Source: CAIWTU01 sp035686205
GTDB taxonomy: Bacteria > Desulfobacterota > Desulfuromonadia > Geobacterales > Geobacteraceae
Assembly (NCBI GenBank): GCA_035686205.1
Contig: DASRZQ010000043.1
Location: 1 to 64,000, forward strand
DNA length: 64,000 bases
Reading direction: 5' to 3'
The position numbers and the translations under genes were made by a program. Positions 24,002 through 33,680 of the stretch are shown here, piece by piece (position 1 is the first letter of the stretch; each line of letters begins with the position of its first letter). Under the pieces are notes generated by a model. The model saw only the letters and a program-made list of their open reading frames with translations. It searched no databases and was not told the DNA's origin.

Positions 24002-25258
24002 ATGAGTAATCTGAGCGAAATATCGAAAGGCCAGTCATGCGCCTTTTGCGGCAGAAGCCTGGATGAACTGGATCATCTCATTGCCGGCGCGATGGCTTAT
24101 ATTTGCGAAGACTGCGTCGGTGTCTGCAATGATATAATCGCGGAAAGAAAAAGGCACGGTGTTCCGGCCCATAAACACGGATTCGGAATGAGCCTGCCTA
24201 CACCCCTGGAAATCATGAACGTGCTGGATGAATATGTCATCGGCCAGGAGCATGCCAAGAAGGTCCTTTCCGTTGCGGTTTACAACCATTACCGCAGGAT
24301 CGAGGCAGCGGGCGAACCGGGCGACATTGAAATACAGAAGAGCAACGTGCTTCTGATCGGACCGACCGGATCGGGAAAGACTTTGCTGGCGCAGACACTT
24401 GCGCGAATTCTGAAGGTCCCGTTCACTATCGTTGACGCGACCAAGCTGACGGAGGCGGGTTATGTTGGCGAAGATGTCGAAAACATCGTCCTGAGCCTTT
24501 TACAGGCCTGCGAATTCGATGTGGCAAAGGCGCAGAGGGGAATTATCTACCTGGACGAAGTTGATAAAATTTCGCGGAAATCCGATTCGGCTTCCATCGC
24601 CAGAGACGTTTCGGGGGAGGGCGTGCAGCAGGCGCTTCTGAAAATCATGGAGGGGACGGTTGTCAATGTGCCTCCCAAAGGCGGCAGAAAACATCCCGAG
24701 CAGGAGTTCATCAAGGTTGACACCACAAACATCCTTTTTATTTGCGGCGGTGCGTTCGCGGGGCTTGAACACATCGTCAAGAGGCGGCTTAAGGCATCGA
24801 CCGTCGGTTTCAATGTATCTTCGACCGGAGATGATGTGGAGGAATTCATCGAGGAAATATCCACGTCCGACCTGCTGCGCTTCGGCCTGATTCCGGAATT
24901 CATAGGCAGGCTTCCGATCATGGCGGTTTTGAGTCAACTCGATGAGGAAGCACTGGTCAGGATACTCAAGGAACCGAAAAACGCGCTTGTGAAACAATAC
25001 CAGAGGCTGTTTTCCCTGGAGGGGGTCAATCTGCATTTTACCGACGGGGCATTGACTGCGATTGCGCGCGAAGCATTGAAACGGAATACGGGCGCAAGGG
25101 GTCTGAGAACTCTCGTTGAAAAATCGATGCTGGACCTGATGTTCGAGATACCATCCAAAAAGCTGACAGGAGAGGTTACGATTGACGAAGACGTTATCTA
25201 CGGCAGAACAATCCCGAAGGTGATTTCTCCAGAAAATGAAAAGTTGGCGGCGCACTGA
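24002..25258 (+). CDS. clpX: ATP-dependent Clp protease ATP-binding subunit ClpX
   Basis: AAA+ unfoldase that delivers proteins to ClpP. The 418 residues match the family. The N-terminal zinc domain has Cys13, Cys16, Cys35 and Cys38. Walker A GPTGSGKT is at 120-127, pore loop GYVGEDVE near 152, Walker B IIYLDEVDKI near 182, an ATP sensor region near 300, and the C-terminal ARGLRTLVEK sensor-2 motif near 366. The ATG at 24002 follows GAGGA. The usual partners clpP and tig are not adjacent on the left; a 639-base gap with a palindromic repeat separates it from bioB. Confidence 0.97.
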   Translation: MSNLSEISKGQSCAFCGRSLDELDHLIAGAMAYICEDCVGVCNDIIAERKRHGVPAHKHGFGMSLPTPLEIMNVLDEYVIGQEHAKKVLSVAVYNHYRRIEAAGEPGDIEIQKSNVLLIGPTGSGKTLLAQTLARILKVPFTIVDATKLTEAGYVGEDVENIVLSLLQACEFDVAKAQRGIIYLDEVDKISRKSDSASIARDVSGEGVQQALLKIMEGTVVNVPPKGGRKHPEQEFIKVDTTNILFICGGAFAGLEHIVKRRLKASTVGFNVSSTGDDVEEFIEEISTSDLLRFGLIPEFIGRLPIMAVLSQLDEEALVRILKEPKNALVKQYQRLFSLEGVNLHFTDGALTAIAREALKRNTGARGLRTLVEKSMLDLMFEIPSKKLTGEVTIDEDVIYGRTIPKVISPENEKLAAH

Positions 25259-25394
25259 CTTAAGGTTCAAAAAATCCGTGAAAAGAGCGATATTTTAATT
25301 AGCAATGCGTTTCCATGAATGAAAAAACCGTGCAGCCGGAAAAGCGTGTGTGGTACAATTCGGCAAAAACCTGTGCAATTCGAAAGGCCGATAC

Positions 25395-26336
25395 ATGAAT
25401 TTGCCGAAACGGGAAGAAATACTCAAAGTCATCGATAATCTCACGTCGAGGTACCTTCAAGGCAAGGTGAAGGCCATACGTTTGTCGATGATCGCACTGC
25501 TGTCCGGAGGACATATCCTTCTGGAGGATATTCCGGGTCTGGGAAAAACCACGCTGGCTCTTGCCCTTTCCGGCGCGCTGGGGCTGTCTTTCGGGAGGAT
25601 CCAGTGCACAAGCGATCTTATGCCGTCTGATATTACGGGTCTTTCAATTTTCAACAGGGAAGAAAACGCTTTTAAATTCATTAAAGGGCCGATATTCAAT
25701 AATATCGTCCTGGTGGACGAGATAAACCGGGCCATGCCGAAGACGCAGAGCGCACTGCTGGAGGCAATGGAGGAAAGAAAAGTAACCGTAGACGGCGCTA
25801 CATATGCTCTTCCTGATCCTTTTCTCGTCATTGCCACCCAGAACCCCATGGAACAGGTGGGAACGTATCCTTTGCCCGAATCCCAGATGGATAGGTTTCT
25901 TATCCGGACGGGGGTGGGGTATCCGCCGGAGGGCATAGAAAAGGCGATAATTAAAGGCGGGAGCATTCGGGATGAAATAAGGAACATGCGGGTGCTTCTT
26001 GCCCGTGACGATATCCTTGATGCGGGGAAGTTCGTGAAAAACGGGATATATTTTTCCGACAAGGTCATCGATTATATCTATCAACTGGTGCGTGAATCCC
26101 GAAACCACCCCCTGACACTGTCGGGAATTTCCACAAGGGGCGGAATCAACCTGGCCGACGCGGCAAGGGCCCATGCATACCTAGACGGCAGAGATTACGT
26201 TATCCCGGAGGACGTGAAGGAGATTTCAGTGGCAGTCGGCGCACACCGTCTGGTGTTGAAGCTCGAAAACGGGGAATTGGACAAGGAGGAAATATTAAAG
26301 TCCATATTGCAAAAAATCCCGGTTCCCATGGTTTAA
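25395..26336 (+). CDS. MoxR-family AAA+ ATPase
   Basis: Cytoplasmic AAA+ ATPase of 313 residues, thought in this family to act as a chaperone for proteins encoded beside it. Walker A DIPGLGKTT is near 45-53, Walker B VLVDEINRA near 103, and there are ATQNPMEQ (sensor 1 region) and a Pro-rich RF(L/I)IR segment typical of MoxR. ATG 25395 is chosen for GAAAGG at seven bases; an upstream 25350 start has none. It leads a three-gene operon with DUF58 and transglutaminase proteins, a conserved trio often linked to cell-envelope or stress functions; the exact role is unknown. Confidence 0.92.
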   Translation: MNLPKREEILKVIDNLTSRYLQGKVKAIRLSMIALLSGGHILLEDIPGLGKTTLALALSGALGLSFGRIQCTSDLMPSDITGLSIFNREENAFKFIKGPIFNNIVLVDEINRAMPKTQSALLEAMEERKVTVDGATYALPDPFLVIATQNPMEQVGTYPLPESQMDRFLIRTGVGYPPEGIEKAIIKGGSIRDEIRNMRVLLARDDILDAGKFVKNGIYFSDKVIDYIYQLVRESRNHPLTLSGISTRGGINLADAARAHAYLDGRDYVIPEDVKEISVAVGAHRLVLKLENGELDKEEILKSILQKIPVPMV

Positions 26337-27199
26337 AATTAACGAAGGCCGGGACGCTGTACATTGTCCTTACGCTTTTCATCGGTTTTGCGGCGGTCAA
26401 TACGGGAAACAACCTGCTGTTTCTGGTTGTCTCAGCGCTTCTCGGTTTCATGGCGGTGTCCGGAATTTTCGGATGGTTGAACATCAAGGGGAACGAACCG
26501 CATATCGAGCTTCCTGACGAGATATACAGCGGACTTGACACACTGGTTACCATACGTGTTGAAAACCGCAAAAACGTTATGCCGTCATTTCTGATCAAGG
26601 TGAGGGTATTTGATGCAGATTGCGATTTTACCATGATATCGCGGAAGGCCGGCGAGACGTGTTCGATGCTGTGCCGCTTCCGGGGCAGGGGGCGGCAGGC
26701 TCCCGGTGAATTGCGGATTGAGTCCCGTTTTCCGATAAATTTCTTTGTGAGAAGCAAAAAATATTACCTGGACGGGAATTTGGTAGTATTTCCCGCGCCT
26801 GTTGCCTGCTCGATGTCAGCCGTTCCGGATGACAAAGGGATGCATGGCGTGGCGAATGCCCGCGCGAAGGGGGTGGACGGCGATTTGCTGAGAATAATCG
26901 ATTATACCGGAAACGAGCCGCTCAAGCTTGTCCACTGGCGCATTTCGGCCAAATATGAAGATTTAAAGGTCAAGGAGATGTCGACCGGCTTGAACCAGCC
27001 TCTCATAATTGATGTCGACGATCTTCCCGGCGGTGATCTGGAAAAGGCGCTTTCATGCGGCGCTTTTCTGGTGAACATGTTTATACGCAGGAACCGGCCG
27101 GTGGGACTGAAAGCTGGCCGGACACTAGTCAGACCGGACATGTCAAGGACCCACAGACTGGCGCTACTGACCGAGCTGGCTTTATATGGTAAAAATTAA
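26294..27199 (+). CDS. DUF58-domain membrane protein, probable ATT start
   Basis: A 301-residue protein usually found with MoxR ATPases. Two N-terminal membrane helices contain the conserved NTGNNLLF motif near residue 39, and the DUF58 core has GDLLRIIDYTGNEPLKLVHWRISAKYEDL near 200-225 (matching the family's RxYxxGDxxRxIHW pattern). The first ATG in frame (26450) would cut through the second helix and remove NTGNN. Upstream no ATG, GTG or TTG is in frame before a codon preceded by a perfect AAGGAGG (26283-26289): ATT at 26294. I take that as the start; it overlaps moxR by 43 bases. Confidence 0.78.
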   Translation: MKVHIAKNPGSHGLKLTKAGTLYIVLTLFIGFAAVNTGNNLLFLVVSALLGFMAVSGIFGWLNIKGNEPHIELPDEIYSGLDTLVTIRVENRKNVMPSFLIKVRVFDADCDFTMISRKAGETCSMLCRFRGRGRQAPGELRIESRFPINFFVRSKKYYLDGNLVVFPAPVACSMSAVPDDKGMHGVANARAKGVDGDLLRIIDYTGNEPLKLVHWRISAKYEDLKVKEMSTGLNQPLIIDVDDLPGGDLEKALSCGAFLVNMFIRRNRPVGLKAGRTLVRPDMSRTHRLALLTELALYGKN

Positions 27200-29087
27200 G
27201 TCTGTCTATACAATCCTGATATACTGCATAAGCCTGCTCGGAGCGATCCCGGTCATCCTCCACGTGGATGCTCTCGCTCGTTTTCTGTTTGTCCCGGCTT
27301 TCGGCGCCGGCATTTTTTTTGACATCAAAAACCGGTACCACGTCAAAAATTCATATCTGACTATTATATCCGTTTTGTTTTTTCTCTATTTTTCCTTCGG
27401 CTTCAGCGGCTCGAACATTGTAGTTCCTGCACTGAACATTCTTCTGATGCTGCTTTCGGCAAGACTCCTGGGCGACAAAAGCGAGCGGAACTGCCTGCAG
27501 ATCGTGGTCTTGTCGCTTTTCGCCCTGGCTGGCTCTTCGCTTCTCGACCTGAGCATGACTTTTCTCTTTTACCTTGTGTTTTTCATGATATTCATAGCCG
27601 TTTTCCTGGTGATTACTTCATTCGGGGCATCGGATTCGGAACAAGCGGTTTCCTCGCAGGTATTGAAGAAGCTGCTCGCGGTTGCCGTGGCCATGCCGGC
27701 ATTGGCTTTCCCGCTGATGATAATATTCTTCGTTGTGATACCGAGAACCGAGTACCCTATCTGGAATTTTATGAACAGTTCGGACCGGAAAACTGCCGGT
27801 TTCAGCGAAAGCATGGAACCGGGATCATCCGCGAGCGTGGATGTGGTGAAGAAAGTCGTGTTCAGGGCGGAGAGCCCGAAACTTGCCGATAAAAACCTGT
27901 ACTGGCGCGGAATTGTAATGAACTCCATCCAGGGCAACAAATGGGTCAGGTCCGGGATGGAACCGAAAGAAAACGACTTTGCGGCGAAGGGCGAAGTGGT
28001 GCAGCAGACGATTTATCCCGAGCCGGGCATGGACCGATATGTAATTGCCCTGAATGTGCCTGTGGGAATCAGCGGGGTAAAAACCGAAAAAAAGAGTGAT
28101 TGCGTCTTTGTAGGGAAAGATTTGCGACAGGAGCGGCTGAAATATATTTCCACATCGGTCCTGACGGGCACTATCAAAGTGCGTGAAGGGATAGACAGGA
28201 CGTACTATCTGCGTATCCCCCCACAAGTGTCTTCGAGGGCGATTTCGCTTGCCGGCAAGATATCAGGAAAAGGCGGAACTGATGCGGAAAAATTGCAGCT
28301 TCTGGAAAAGTATTTCATTACCGGGAATTTTTCATATTCAACAAAAAATCTGCGCGTAGCAGAAGACCCGGTTGATGCTTTCCTTTTTTCGGAAAAGTCA
28401 GGGAATTGTGAATTTTTCGCGCACTCATTCGCGGTTCTTTTGCGGCTGATGGGCATTCCATCACGTCTGGTGGGCGGCTACTACGGTGGAGAATACAATA
28501 ATATCGGCGGTTATTACCTCGTTACCGAAGATATGGCGCACGTATGGGTAGAAGCTTTCATCGATGGCACGGGATGGGTGACAGTCGATCCAACCGCATT
28601 TTCCTCTAATTTTGCATCCAAAGAAAAGCATTCCGGTAAGAGTGTTTTTTGGGACATCCGGCTCATAATTGATTCGATGGGTTATTACTGGAACAGGGCG
28701 GTAATCAGCTATGATCTGGATAAGCAGTTCCGGTTGCTGAGAATAACCAATGATGAGGTTAAAAAAATCAATCTCAAATTGAGTATGAAAAATCTCTCAA
28801 TTTTTTCGATTCCGGTTTTGTTATTCATTTTATATTTAACCATAAGGAAAAAATACCGATATCTTTCAAAAGAGGAAAAAGTCCTGCGAAATTTCCTGGG
28901 AAAAGTCAGGAAAAAATATCCTGACGTGCCTGTCGCGCCCGGAACCGGGCTCCAGGAAATTGTTAAAATAATTGATAAAGATGCGGTCCGCCAGTTTGCC
29001 GACCTGTATTGCGGTATTGTGTATCGTGACCGGAAAATGAGCGGGGAAGAATATCAACAATTGCTCAAACTCGCGGAGAAGGTATAA
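27186..29087 (+). CDS. TgpA-like membrane transglutaminase
   Basis: A 633-residue inner-membrane protein. About six hydrophobic helices span residues 5-190 (DUF3488-like), followed by a large periplasmic part with the transglutaminase core. The catalytic triad is visible as Cys in SGNCEFFA near 400, His in DMAHVWVEAF near 447, and Asp in TVDPT near 464. One more helix lies near 540-560, then a cytoplasmic tail. This is the standard partner of MoxR and DUF58 and overlaps the DUF58 gene by 14 bases. In Pseudomonas the homologue TgpA is needed for growth; the substrate is unknown. Confidence 0.9.
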   Translation: MVKIKSVYTILIYCISLLGAIPVILHVDALARFLFVPAFGAGIFFDIKNRYHVKNSYLTIISVLFFLYFSFGFSGSNIVVPALNILLMLLSARLLGDKSERNCLQIVVLSLFALAGSSLLDLSMTFLFYLVFFMIFIAVFLVITSFGASDSEQAVSSQVLKKLLAVAVAMPALAFPLMIIFFVVIPRTEYPIWNFMNSSDRKTAGFSESMEPGSSASVDVVKKVVFRAESPKLADKNLYWRGIVMNSIQGNKWVRSGMEPKENDFAAKGEVVQQTIYPEPGMDRYVIALNVPVGISGVKTEKKSDCVFVGKDLRQERLKYISTSVLTGTIKVREGIDRTYYLRIPPQVSSRAISLAGKISGKGGTDAEKLQLLEKYFITGNFSYSTKNLRVAEDPVDAFLFSEKSGNCEFFAHSFAVLLRLMGIPSRLVGGYYGGEYNNIGGYYLVTEDMAHVWVEAFIDGTGWVTVDPTAFSSNFASKEKHSGKSVFWDIRLIIDSMGYYWNRAVISYDLDKQFRLLRITNDEVKKINLKLSMKNLSIFSIPVLLFILYLTIRKKYRYLSKEEKVLRNFLGKVRKKYPDVPVAPGTGLQEIVKIIDKDAVRQFADLYCGIVYRDRKMSGEEYQQLLKLAEKV

Positions 29088-29310
29088 TTTATCCGGCATA
29101 TCCAATAATAAAGCATATTTTTGTGAGATGTTTTAATTAGTCTTTGTTTTATTGATGCGGTTTTTGCATTTGTGAATTATTTTTCCAGTAAAATCGCACC
29201 GTTGACTTGGCCACTTAATAGTGATAAAAAGAAAAGGGCAAAAACTCTCCGATTTGCCTGGTATTGACAGGGTGTTTAATTAAATCAAAAATATTTTTAA
29301 AAGGTGTACC

Positions 29311-31410
29311 TTGGCATCCCAAAAAGAAAAACATCTGAACAGCGCGCAAAAGTGGATACAGAAAGGGTTGTTGGACAGGGCCATCAAGGATTATGAACAA
29401 ATTGTGGCCATGGACCCGAAAGATGTCCGGCATCGGCAGAAACTGGCGGAACTCCTGGCCAGATGTAACCGCAACGATGAGGCGGTCAAGGAATATGAGA
29501 CCATCGCCAGGTTCTATGAGGACAACGGATTCAACCTGAAAGCCATTGCGGTTTACAAACAGATTCAGAAACTTGACAGTCGGAATATAGATATCTCACT
29601 TACCCTAGCTGCCCTGAATGAAAAGCAGGGACTGATCGGCAATGCGCTTTCCGAGTATAAATGCGTTTTTGATTTTTATGAAAACCAGGGGAATACGGCG
29701 GAAGCATGTAAGATTCTGGAAAAAATGCATGCCGCTGATCCCGAAAATATTGATATACGGCTTAAACTGGCTGAAACCCGTATGAAGGCCGGACATCCCG
29801 ATGAAGCATATCAGGAGTACACGCGCGCAGCCCTGTTGATTAAAAACAGCGGGAACGAAGCGGCTTTCGACAAGGTTTGCAACAGGATCCAGACCCTTTT
29901 CCCGGATAAGAACGAATTTGTTCTCGATCTTCTTGAAGAGCAGATAAAGAACGGGATGGTTGCAAATGTTATCCCAAAGCTTAAGCAAATGCTTGATGAT
30001 AACGAAGAAAACCATAAAGTTCTGTCTCTTTATGCGGAAGCCTGCAAAAAGAACAACGACGCACCGGGCAGGAAACTCGCTTGTGAAAAACTGCTGCACT
30101 TTTTTCCCGATGACGCGGCAGCGAAGGAAGGATTGGTCGAATGCGCCGTTGAAGATGGCGACCTGGAAGAAAGCCTGAAAATTATCGACCTTTATGCCTC
30201 CGACCTGATTGCCGCCGGGCTGTACGGTTCCCTTGAGAAGTCTTATACGGATTTGCAGAGCCAGGCGCCATACGATACAAGGATTCTTGAAGGTTTGAAA
30301 AAACTATACGAGGCAACCGGTGATCATGCAAAGCTGGCGGATGCCAGGGTGAGTCTGAAAATCTTGTCCGGCGATGGTTCGGAGCAGGATTCCGGGACAA
30401 CCGGGGATGCCGGTGACCACGTTGAAGATGCCTCATCAGCTGTTGATGTTTCCGCCGGTATGGAAATGGATTTCCCATGGGATGAAGGATTGGATTTGTC
30501 AGTCTCTCCCGATGAACCTGAGGACACATCGCAAGGGTACGCGCTGGATATTGAGGATGCGGAGATTTCCCATGATTTCACGGAAACGGGTTTGGCATGT
30601 CCGAGCACGGGAAGCAGCGAGCTTACCGAACAGGATTTTGCCGCCAAAAGACTTGAGGAAGAACCGGCAAAACCGGACCAGGTTTCGGATTCATTGAATC
30701 TAGAGCTGGATGAATCCCTTTTTGAAGTTGAATTCGAGGAACCCGAAGAGACTGAAGAAGCGAAAGAAGTTGCTGAACTGGAACCGGTTCTGGAAGTCGA
30801 GGAGAGCGAGCAGGTCGGGGATTGGCTGTCCATGGATCTTTCGCTGGAAACCGACGTTGAAGAGAGCAGGGGTGAAATGCATGAAACGCAATCGGTCGAA
30901 AGCGAGATACCGGTTGCAGAAGAAATCGTACGGGAAAGCGACTTCGGCGGACATGAAATCGAATTGGAAGAGCCGTTCGACAAGGATGACGCAGAAACAC
31001 GATTCAATCTCGGCATAGCGTACAAGGAAATGGGTTTATACGACGAGGCAATGAAAGAATTCACCGCCGCCTCGGCCAATCCGCTGAGGACAGTTGATTG
31101 TCTTATCCTGCAGGGTATTTGCCTGAAAGAGATGGGAAACATACAGCAGGCGGAAGAAGTCCTTACAGACGGAATAGACATCTTCAAAAAGGCGCCCGAG
31201 AAGTCGCTGAACCTCAAATATGAACTTGGGCTTCTTTACGAGGATTCGGGTCGCAAAGAAGACGCGTTGCGCGTTTTCCGCGAAGTTTTCACGGAGGATC
31301 CCGGTTTTCGCGAAACTGCCGGAAAAATTGCCAGACTGCACGGTTCCGGTGATCTTCCGGATTTTTCGGACATCGACGATGTCGAATTCAATCTTGAAAG
31401 CGTAAAGTAA
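29311..31410 (+). CDS. tetratricopeptide-repeat protein with acidic linker
   Basis: A 699-residue protein. Residues 1-350 are TPR-like helical repeats (LLDRAIKDYEQIVAMDPKD, NLKAIAVYKQIQKLDSRN and similar every 34 or so). Residues 360-550 are a strongly acidic Glu/Asp/Ser-rich low-complexity linker. Residues 555-690 return to TPR units (LGIAYKEMGLYDEAMKEF). There is no signal peptide or membrane segment, so it is probably a cytoplasmic scaffold. The TTG start at 29311 has AAGGTG five bases upstream. It is followed ten bases later by the HIT gene, so the two form an operon. Function unknown; similar proteins are seen in Geobacter-like genomes. Confidence 0.8.
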   Translation: MASQKEKHLNSAQKWIQKGLLDRAIKDYEQIVAMDPKDVRHRQKLAELLARCNRNDEAVKEYETIARFYEDNGFNLKAIAVYKQIQKLDSRNIDISLTLAALNEKQGLIGNALSEYKCVFDFYENQGNTAEACKILEKMHAADPENIDIRLKLAETRMKAGHPDEAYQEYTRAALLIKNSGNEAAFDKVCNRIQTLFPDKNEFVLDLLEEQIKNGMVANVIPKLKQMLDDNEENHKVLSLYAEACKKNNDAPGRKLACEKLLHFFPDDAAAKEGLVECAVEDGDLEESLKIIDLYASDLIAAGLYGSLEKSYTDLQSQAPYDTRILEGLKKLYEATGDHAKLADARVSLKILSGDGSEQDSGTTGDAGDHVEDASSAVDVSAGMEMDFPWDEGLDLSVSPDEPEDTSQGYALDIEDAEISHDFTETGLACPSTGSSELTEQDFAAKRLEEEPAKPDQVSDSLNLELDESLFEVEFEEPEETEEAKEVAELEPVLEVEESEQVGDWLSMDLSLETDVEESRGEMHETQSVESEIPVAEEIVRESDFGGHEIELEEPFDKDDAETRFNLGIAYKEMGLYDEAMKEFTAASANPLRTVDCLILQGICLKEMGNIQQAEEVLTDGIDIFKKAPEKSLNLKYELGLLYEDSGRKEDALRVFREVFTEDPGFRETAGKIARLHGSGDLPDFSDIDDVEFNLESVK

Positions 31411-31420
31411 GAAGGTCTGT

Positions 31421-31912
31421 ATGGAAAGATTATGGGCTCCATGGAGGATGGAATATATTCTGAATCAAAAAGTCGAGGGATGCATATTCTGTCTGCGGGA
31501 TGAAAAGGACAAAGACAGGGAAAATCTCGTGCTTCACAGATCCGGAAACTCATTTGTCATGATGAACCGTTATCCATACTGCAACGGACATTTGCTCGTA
31601 TCCCCGTACAGTCATGTCTCAAACCTGGAAAAGCTTAACAGTGAGGAAATGCTGGATTTGTTCTCCAACGTAACTTTATGCTGCAGGGTGTTGAACGAGA
31701 AATTTTTCCCCCAGGGGTTCAATATCGGAATTAATCTCGGGAAAGCGGCGGGGGCGGGTGTTGATGACCATGTCCATGTGCATATCGTGCCCAGGTGGGT
31801 CGGAGATACAAATTACATGACCGTTATTGCCGATGTTCGCGTGATGCCTGAAAACCTTATGGCCACCTATGACAAACTTCTTCCGGGGTTTTCATCAGGC
31901 GGAACCGGCTGA
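31421..31912 (+). CDS. HIT-family nucleotide hydrolase/transferase
   Basis: A 163-residue histidine-triad protein, with the triad HVHVHIVPRW near 108-117 (His-x-His-x-His). The N-terminal ERLWAPWRMEYI and the FCLRD Cys belong to the branch annotated as Ap4A phosphorylase-like or bis(5'-nucleosyl)-tetraphosphatase HIT proteins. It is expected to act on dinucleoside polyphosphates or AMP conjugates in the cytoplasm; the exact substrate is not determinable. The ATG has AAGG six bases upstream, ten bases after the TPR gene, and a strong terminator follows. Confidence 0.92.
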   Translation: MERLWAPWRMEYILNQKVEGCIFCLRDEKDKDRENLVLHRSGNSFVMMNRYPYCNGHLLVSPYSHVSNLEKLNSEEMLDLFSNVTLCCRVLNEKFFPQGFNIGINLGKAAGAGVDDHVHVHIVPRWVGDTNYMTVIADVRVMPENLMATYDKLLPGFSSGGTG

Positions 31913-31933
31913 TTTCTGAAATTCCAGCTGATT

Positions 31934-31969
31934 AAAAAAAGAGGCGCAGAATACTACGCCTCTTTTTTT
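31934..31969. terminator. bidirectional terminator between HIT gene and serA
   Basis: GAGGCG (31941-31946) pairs with CGCCTC (31957-31962) around a ten-base loop. A run of seven A precedes the stem and a run of seven T follows, so it reads as an intrinsic terminator on both strands. It sits between the convergent ends of the HIT gene and serA. Confidence 0.9.
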
Positions 31970-31984
31970 ATGCGGAGGTGGAAA

Positions 31985-33589
31985 CTAGCTCGCCTTGGCG
32001 GTAGCCAGATGCAGCGGCTTTGCGAATGTTGCCTTCGTTGCCTGCCTGATTTCGTTGACAACCGAAGAGGGCACCGGGGAGTCCAGCGACAGGATTACCA
32101 TCGCTTCTCCTTTTTTCTCCCTGCGGCCGAGATTCATCGAAGCGATGTTTATGTCATGCTGCCCCATGATCATGCCTATTTTACCGATCATACCGGGCCT
32201 GTCCTGATAGGAAAGCAACATCATATATTCCTCCGGCGTGAAATCCATCTGGAAATCGCGCAATTTAACTATTCTCGGAATTCCTTCGAACTGTGTGCCG
32301 GAAATGGTCCGTTTCTCGTCCGGGCCTTCTATGGTAATGGTAACCATGCTCGAGAATGCTCCGGGTTTGGGAGTTTTTTGTTCTTCCACGACGATTCCCA
32401 TGTTGCCCGCCACGATTTTGGCATTGACCATATTGACATCCTGCTCCACTTTGCGCCTGAGCAGGGATGCGAGCCCGCACACGGTAATCGGCGTCGTGTC
32501 GTTATCCGCGATTGCGCCCTCATAGGAAAAGGTAACCTTGTTTATATTCGCGTCGATGAGCTGGGTGACGAATTCACCCATAATATTTGCAAGCTTGAGA
32601 AAAGGACGCATCTGCTCCATGAGGCTCAGATCGAATTTGGGAATATTTACTGCATTTTCGAGAGGCTGCTCGTCAAGGTAGCGTATGATTTCCCGGGCTA
32701 CGTCGACGGCGACATTGATTTGTGCTTCCCTGGTGGAAGCGCCCAGATGCGGAACGGAAACAACGCGCTCATGGGAAATCAGCGTTTTCAGGAGATCGGA
32801 TTTGGGCGGCTCTTCAGTCCAGACGTCAATTGCGGCGCCTCCGACCTTGCCGCTCTCAAGTGCCTTGAGCAGGGCGGCTTCATCAATGATGCCACCCCTG
32901 GCGGTATTGACGATGATGACGCCGTCTTTCATCATGGCGAACTCTTTTTCACCGATGAGGTTGGCTGTCTCTTTGGTTTTCGGTATGTGAAGGGTAATAA
33001 TATCGGCAGTCCTGAAAATCTCTTCGTGGGAAACCAGTCGTACACCGAGATCTTGCGCCCTTTTTTCGGAAATGAACGGATCGCAGCCGATTACCTCGCT
33101 TTCGAACGCCTTGAAACGGGAAGCGACACGTCCACCCACCTTGCTGAGGCCTATGACACCGACTGTCTTGCCCTTCAGCTCGGTGCCCATCAAGGCGGAA
33201 CGTTTCCATTCGCCTTTTTTAAGGCTGGTGTCGGCTTTCGGTATATTGCGGCAAAGCGAAAGCAGCAGAGCGAATGTATGTTCGGCGACGCTGTTCGTGT
33301 TGCCGAAGGGAGCGTTAAGGACAATGACACCCTTGGCGCTTGCATACTCGACATCGACGCTGTCGATTCCGACGCCAGCCCTGGCGACCAGCTTCAGTTT
33401 TTTCCCGGCTTCCAGAACATCCTTGTCAACCTTGGTTGCGCTTCTGGTAACGATCGCATCATAATCGACAATGGCCGACAAAAGCTCGTCTTTAGACAAC
33501 CCCAGACGTACATCGACCTCGATGCGCGGATCTTTTTCCAGAATCAAGAGTCCTTCGTGGGCTAACTGTTCGGTGACAATAACTTTCAT
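31985..33589 (-). CDS. serA: D-3-phosphoglycerate dehydrogenase
   Basis: First step of serine synthesis from 3-phosphoglycerate, NAD-linked. The 534 residues are the long bacterial/mammalian type. The catalytic domain has the Rossmann motif VGVIGLSKVGGRVA near 142, Arg in VNTARGGIID near 234 and the His of VPHLGAST near 280. An intervening ASB-type domain spans about 300-450, and a C-terminal ACT domain about 460-534 (DRPGMIGKIG...NIASM), the likely serine feedback site. ATG 33589 is chosen for AAGGAG six bases upstream; a 33622 start would add 11 unconserved residues. Confidence 0.95.
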   Translation of the reverse strand: MKVIVTEQLAHEGLLILEKDPRIEVDVRLGLSKDELLSAIVDYDAIVTRSATKVDKDVLEAGKKLKLVARAGVGIDSVDVEYASAKGVIVLNAPFGNTNSVAEHTFALLLSLCRNIPKADTSLKKGEWKRSALMGTELKGKTVGVIGLSKVGGRVASRFKAFESEVIGCDPFISEKRAQDLGVRLVSHEEIFRTADIITLHIPKTKETANLIGEKEFAMMKDGVIIVNTARGGIIDEAALLKALESGKVGGAAIDVWTEEPPKSDLLKTLISHERVVSVPHLGASTREAQINVAVDVAREIIRYLDEQPLENAVNIPKFDLSLMEQMRPFLKLANIMGEFVTQLIDANINKVTFSYEGAIADNDTTPITVCGLASLLRRKVEQDVNMVNAKIVAGNMGIVVEEQKTPKPGAFSSMVTITIEGPDEKRTISGTQFEGIPRIVKLRDFQMDFTPEEYMMLLSYQDRPGMIGKIGMIMGQHDINIASMNLGRREKKGEAMVILSLDSPVPSSVVNEIRQATKATFAKPLHLATAKAS

Positions 33590-33680
33590 CGCTTCTCCTT
33601 CGGAATGGATTTTACAGCACAAATATAATGTAAACAGAATAATATAGTGAGGCTAAAAATAATGCAAGAGCAAAGCTGTT

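Noticed and set aside
25381..25395. GCCGATAC resembling a sigma-28 -10 box before moxR
   Set aside because: The required TAAAGTTT-like -35 box is missing 11 bases upstream, and the sequence coincides with the moxR ribosome site.
31970..33565. 531-residue plus-strand frame
   Set aside because: Antisense shadow of serA, whose motifs and ribosome site are clear.
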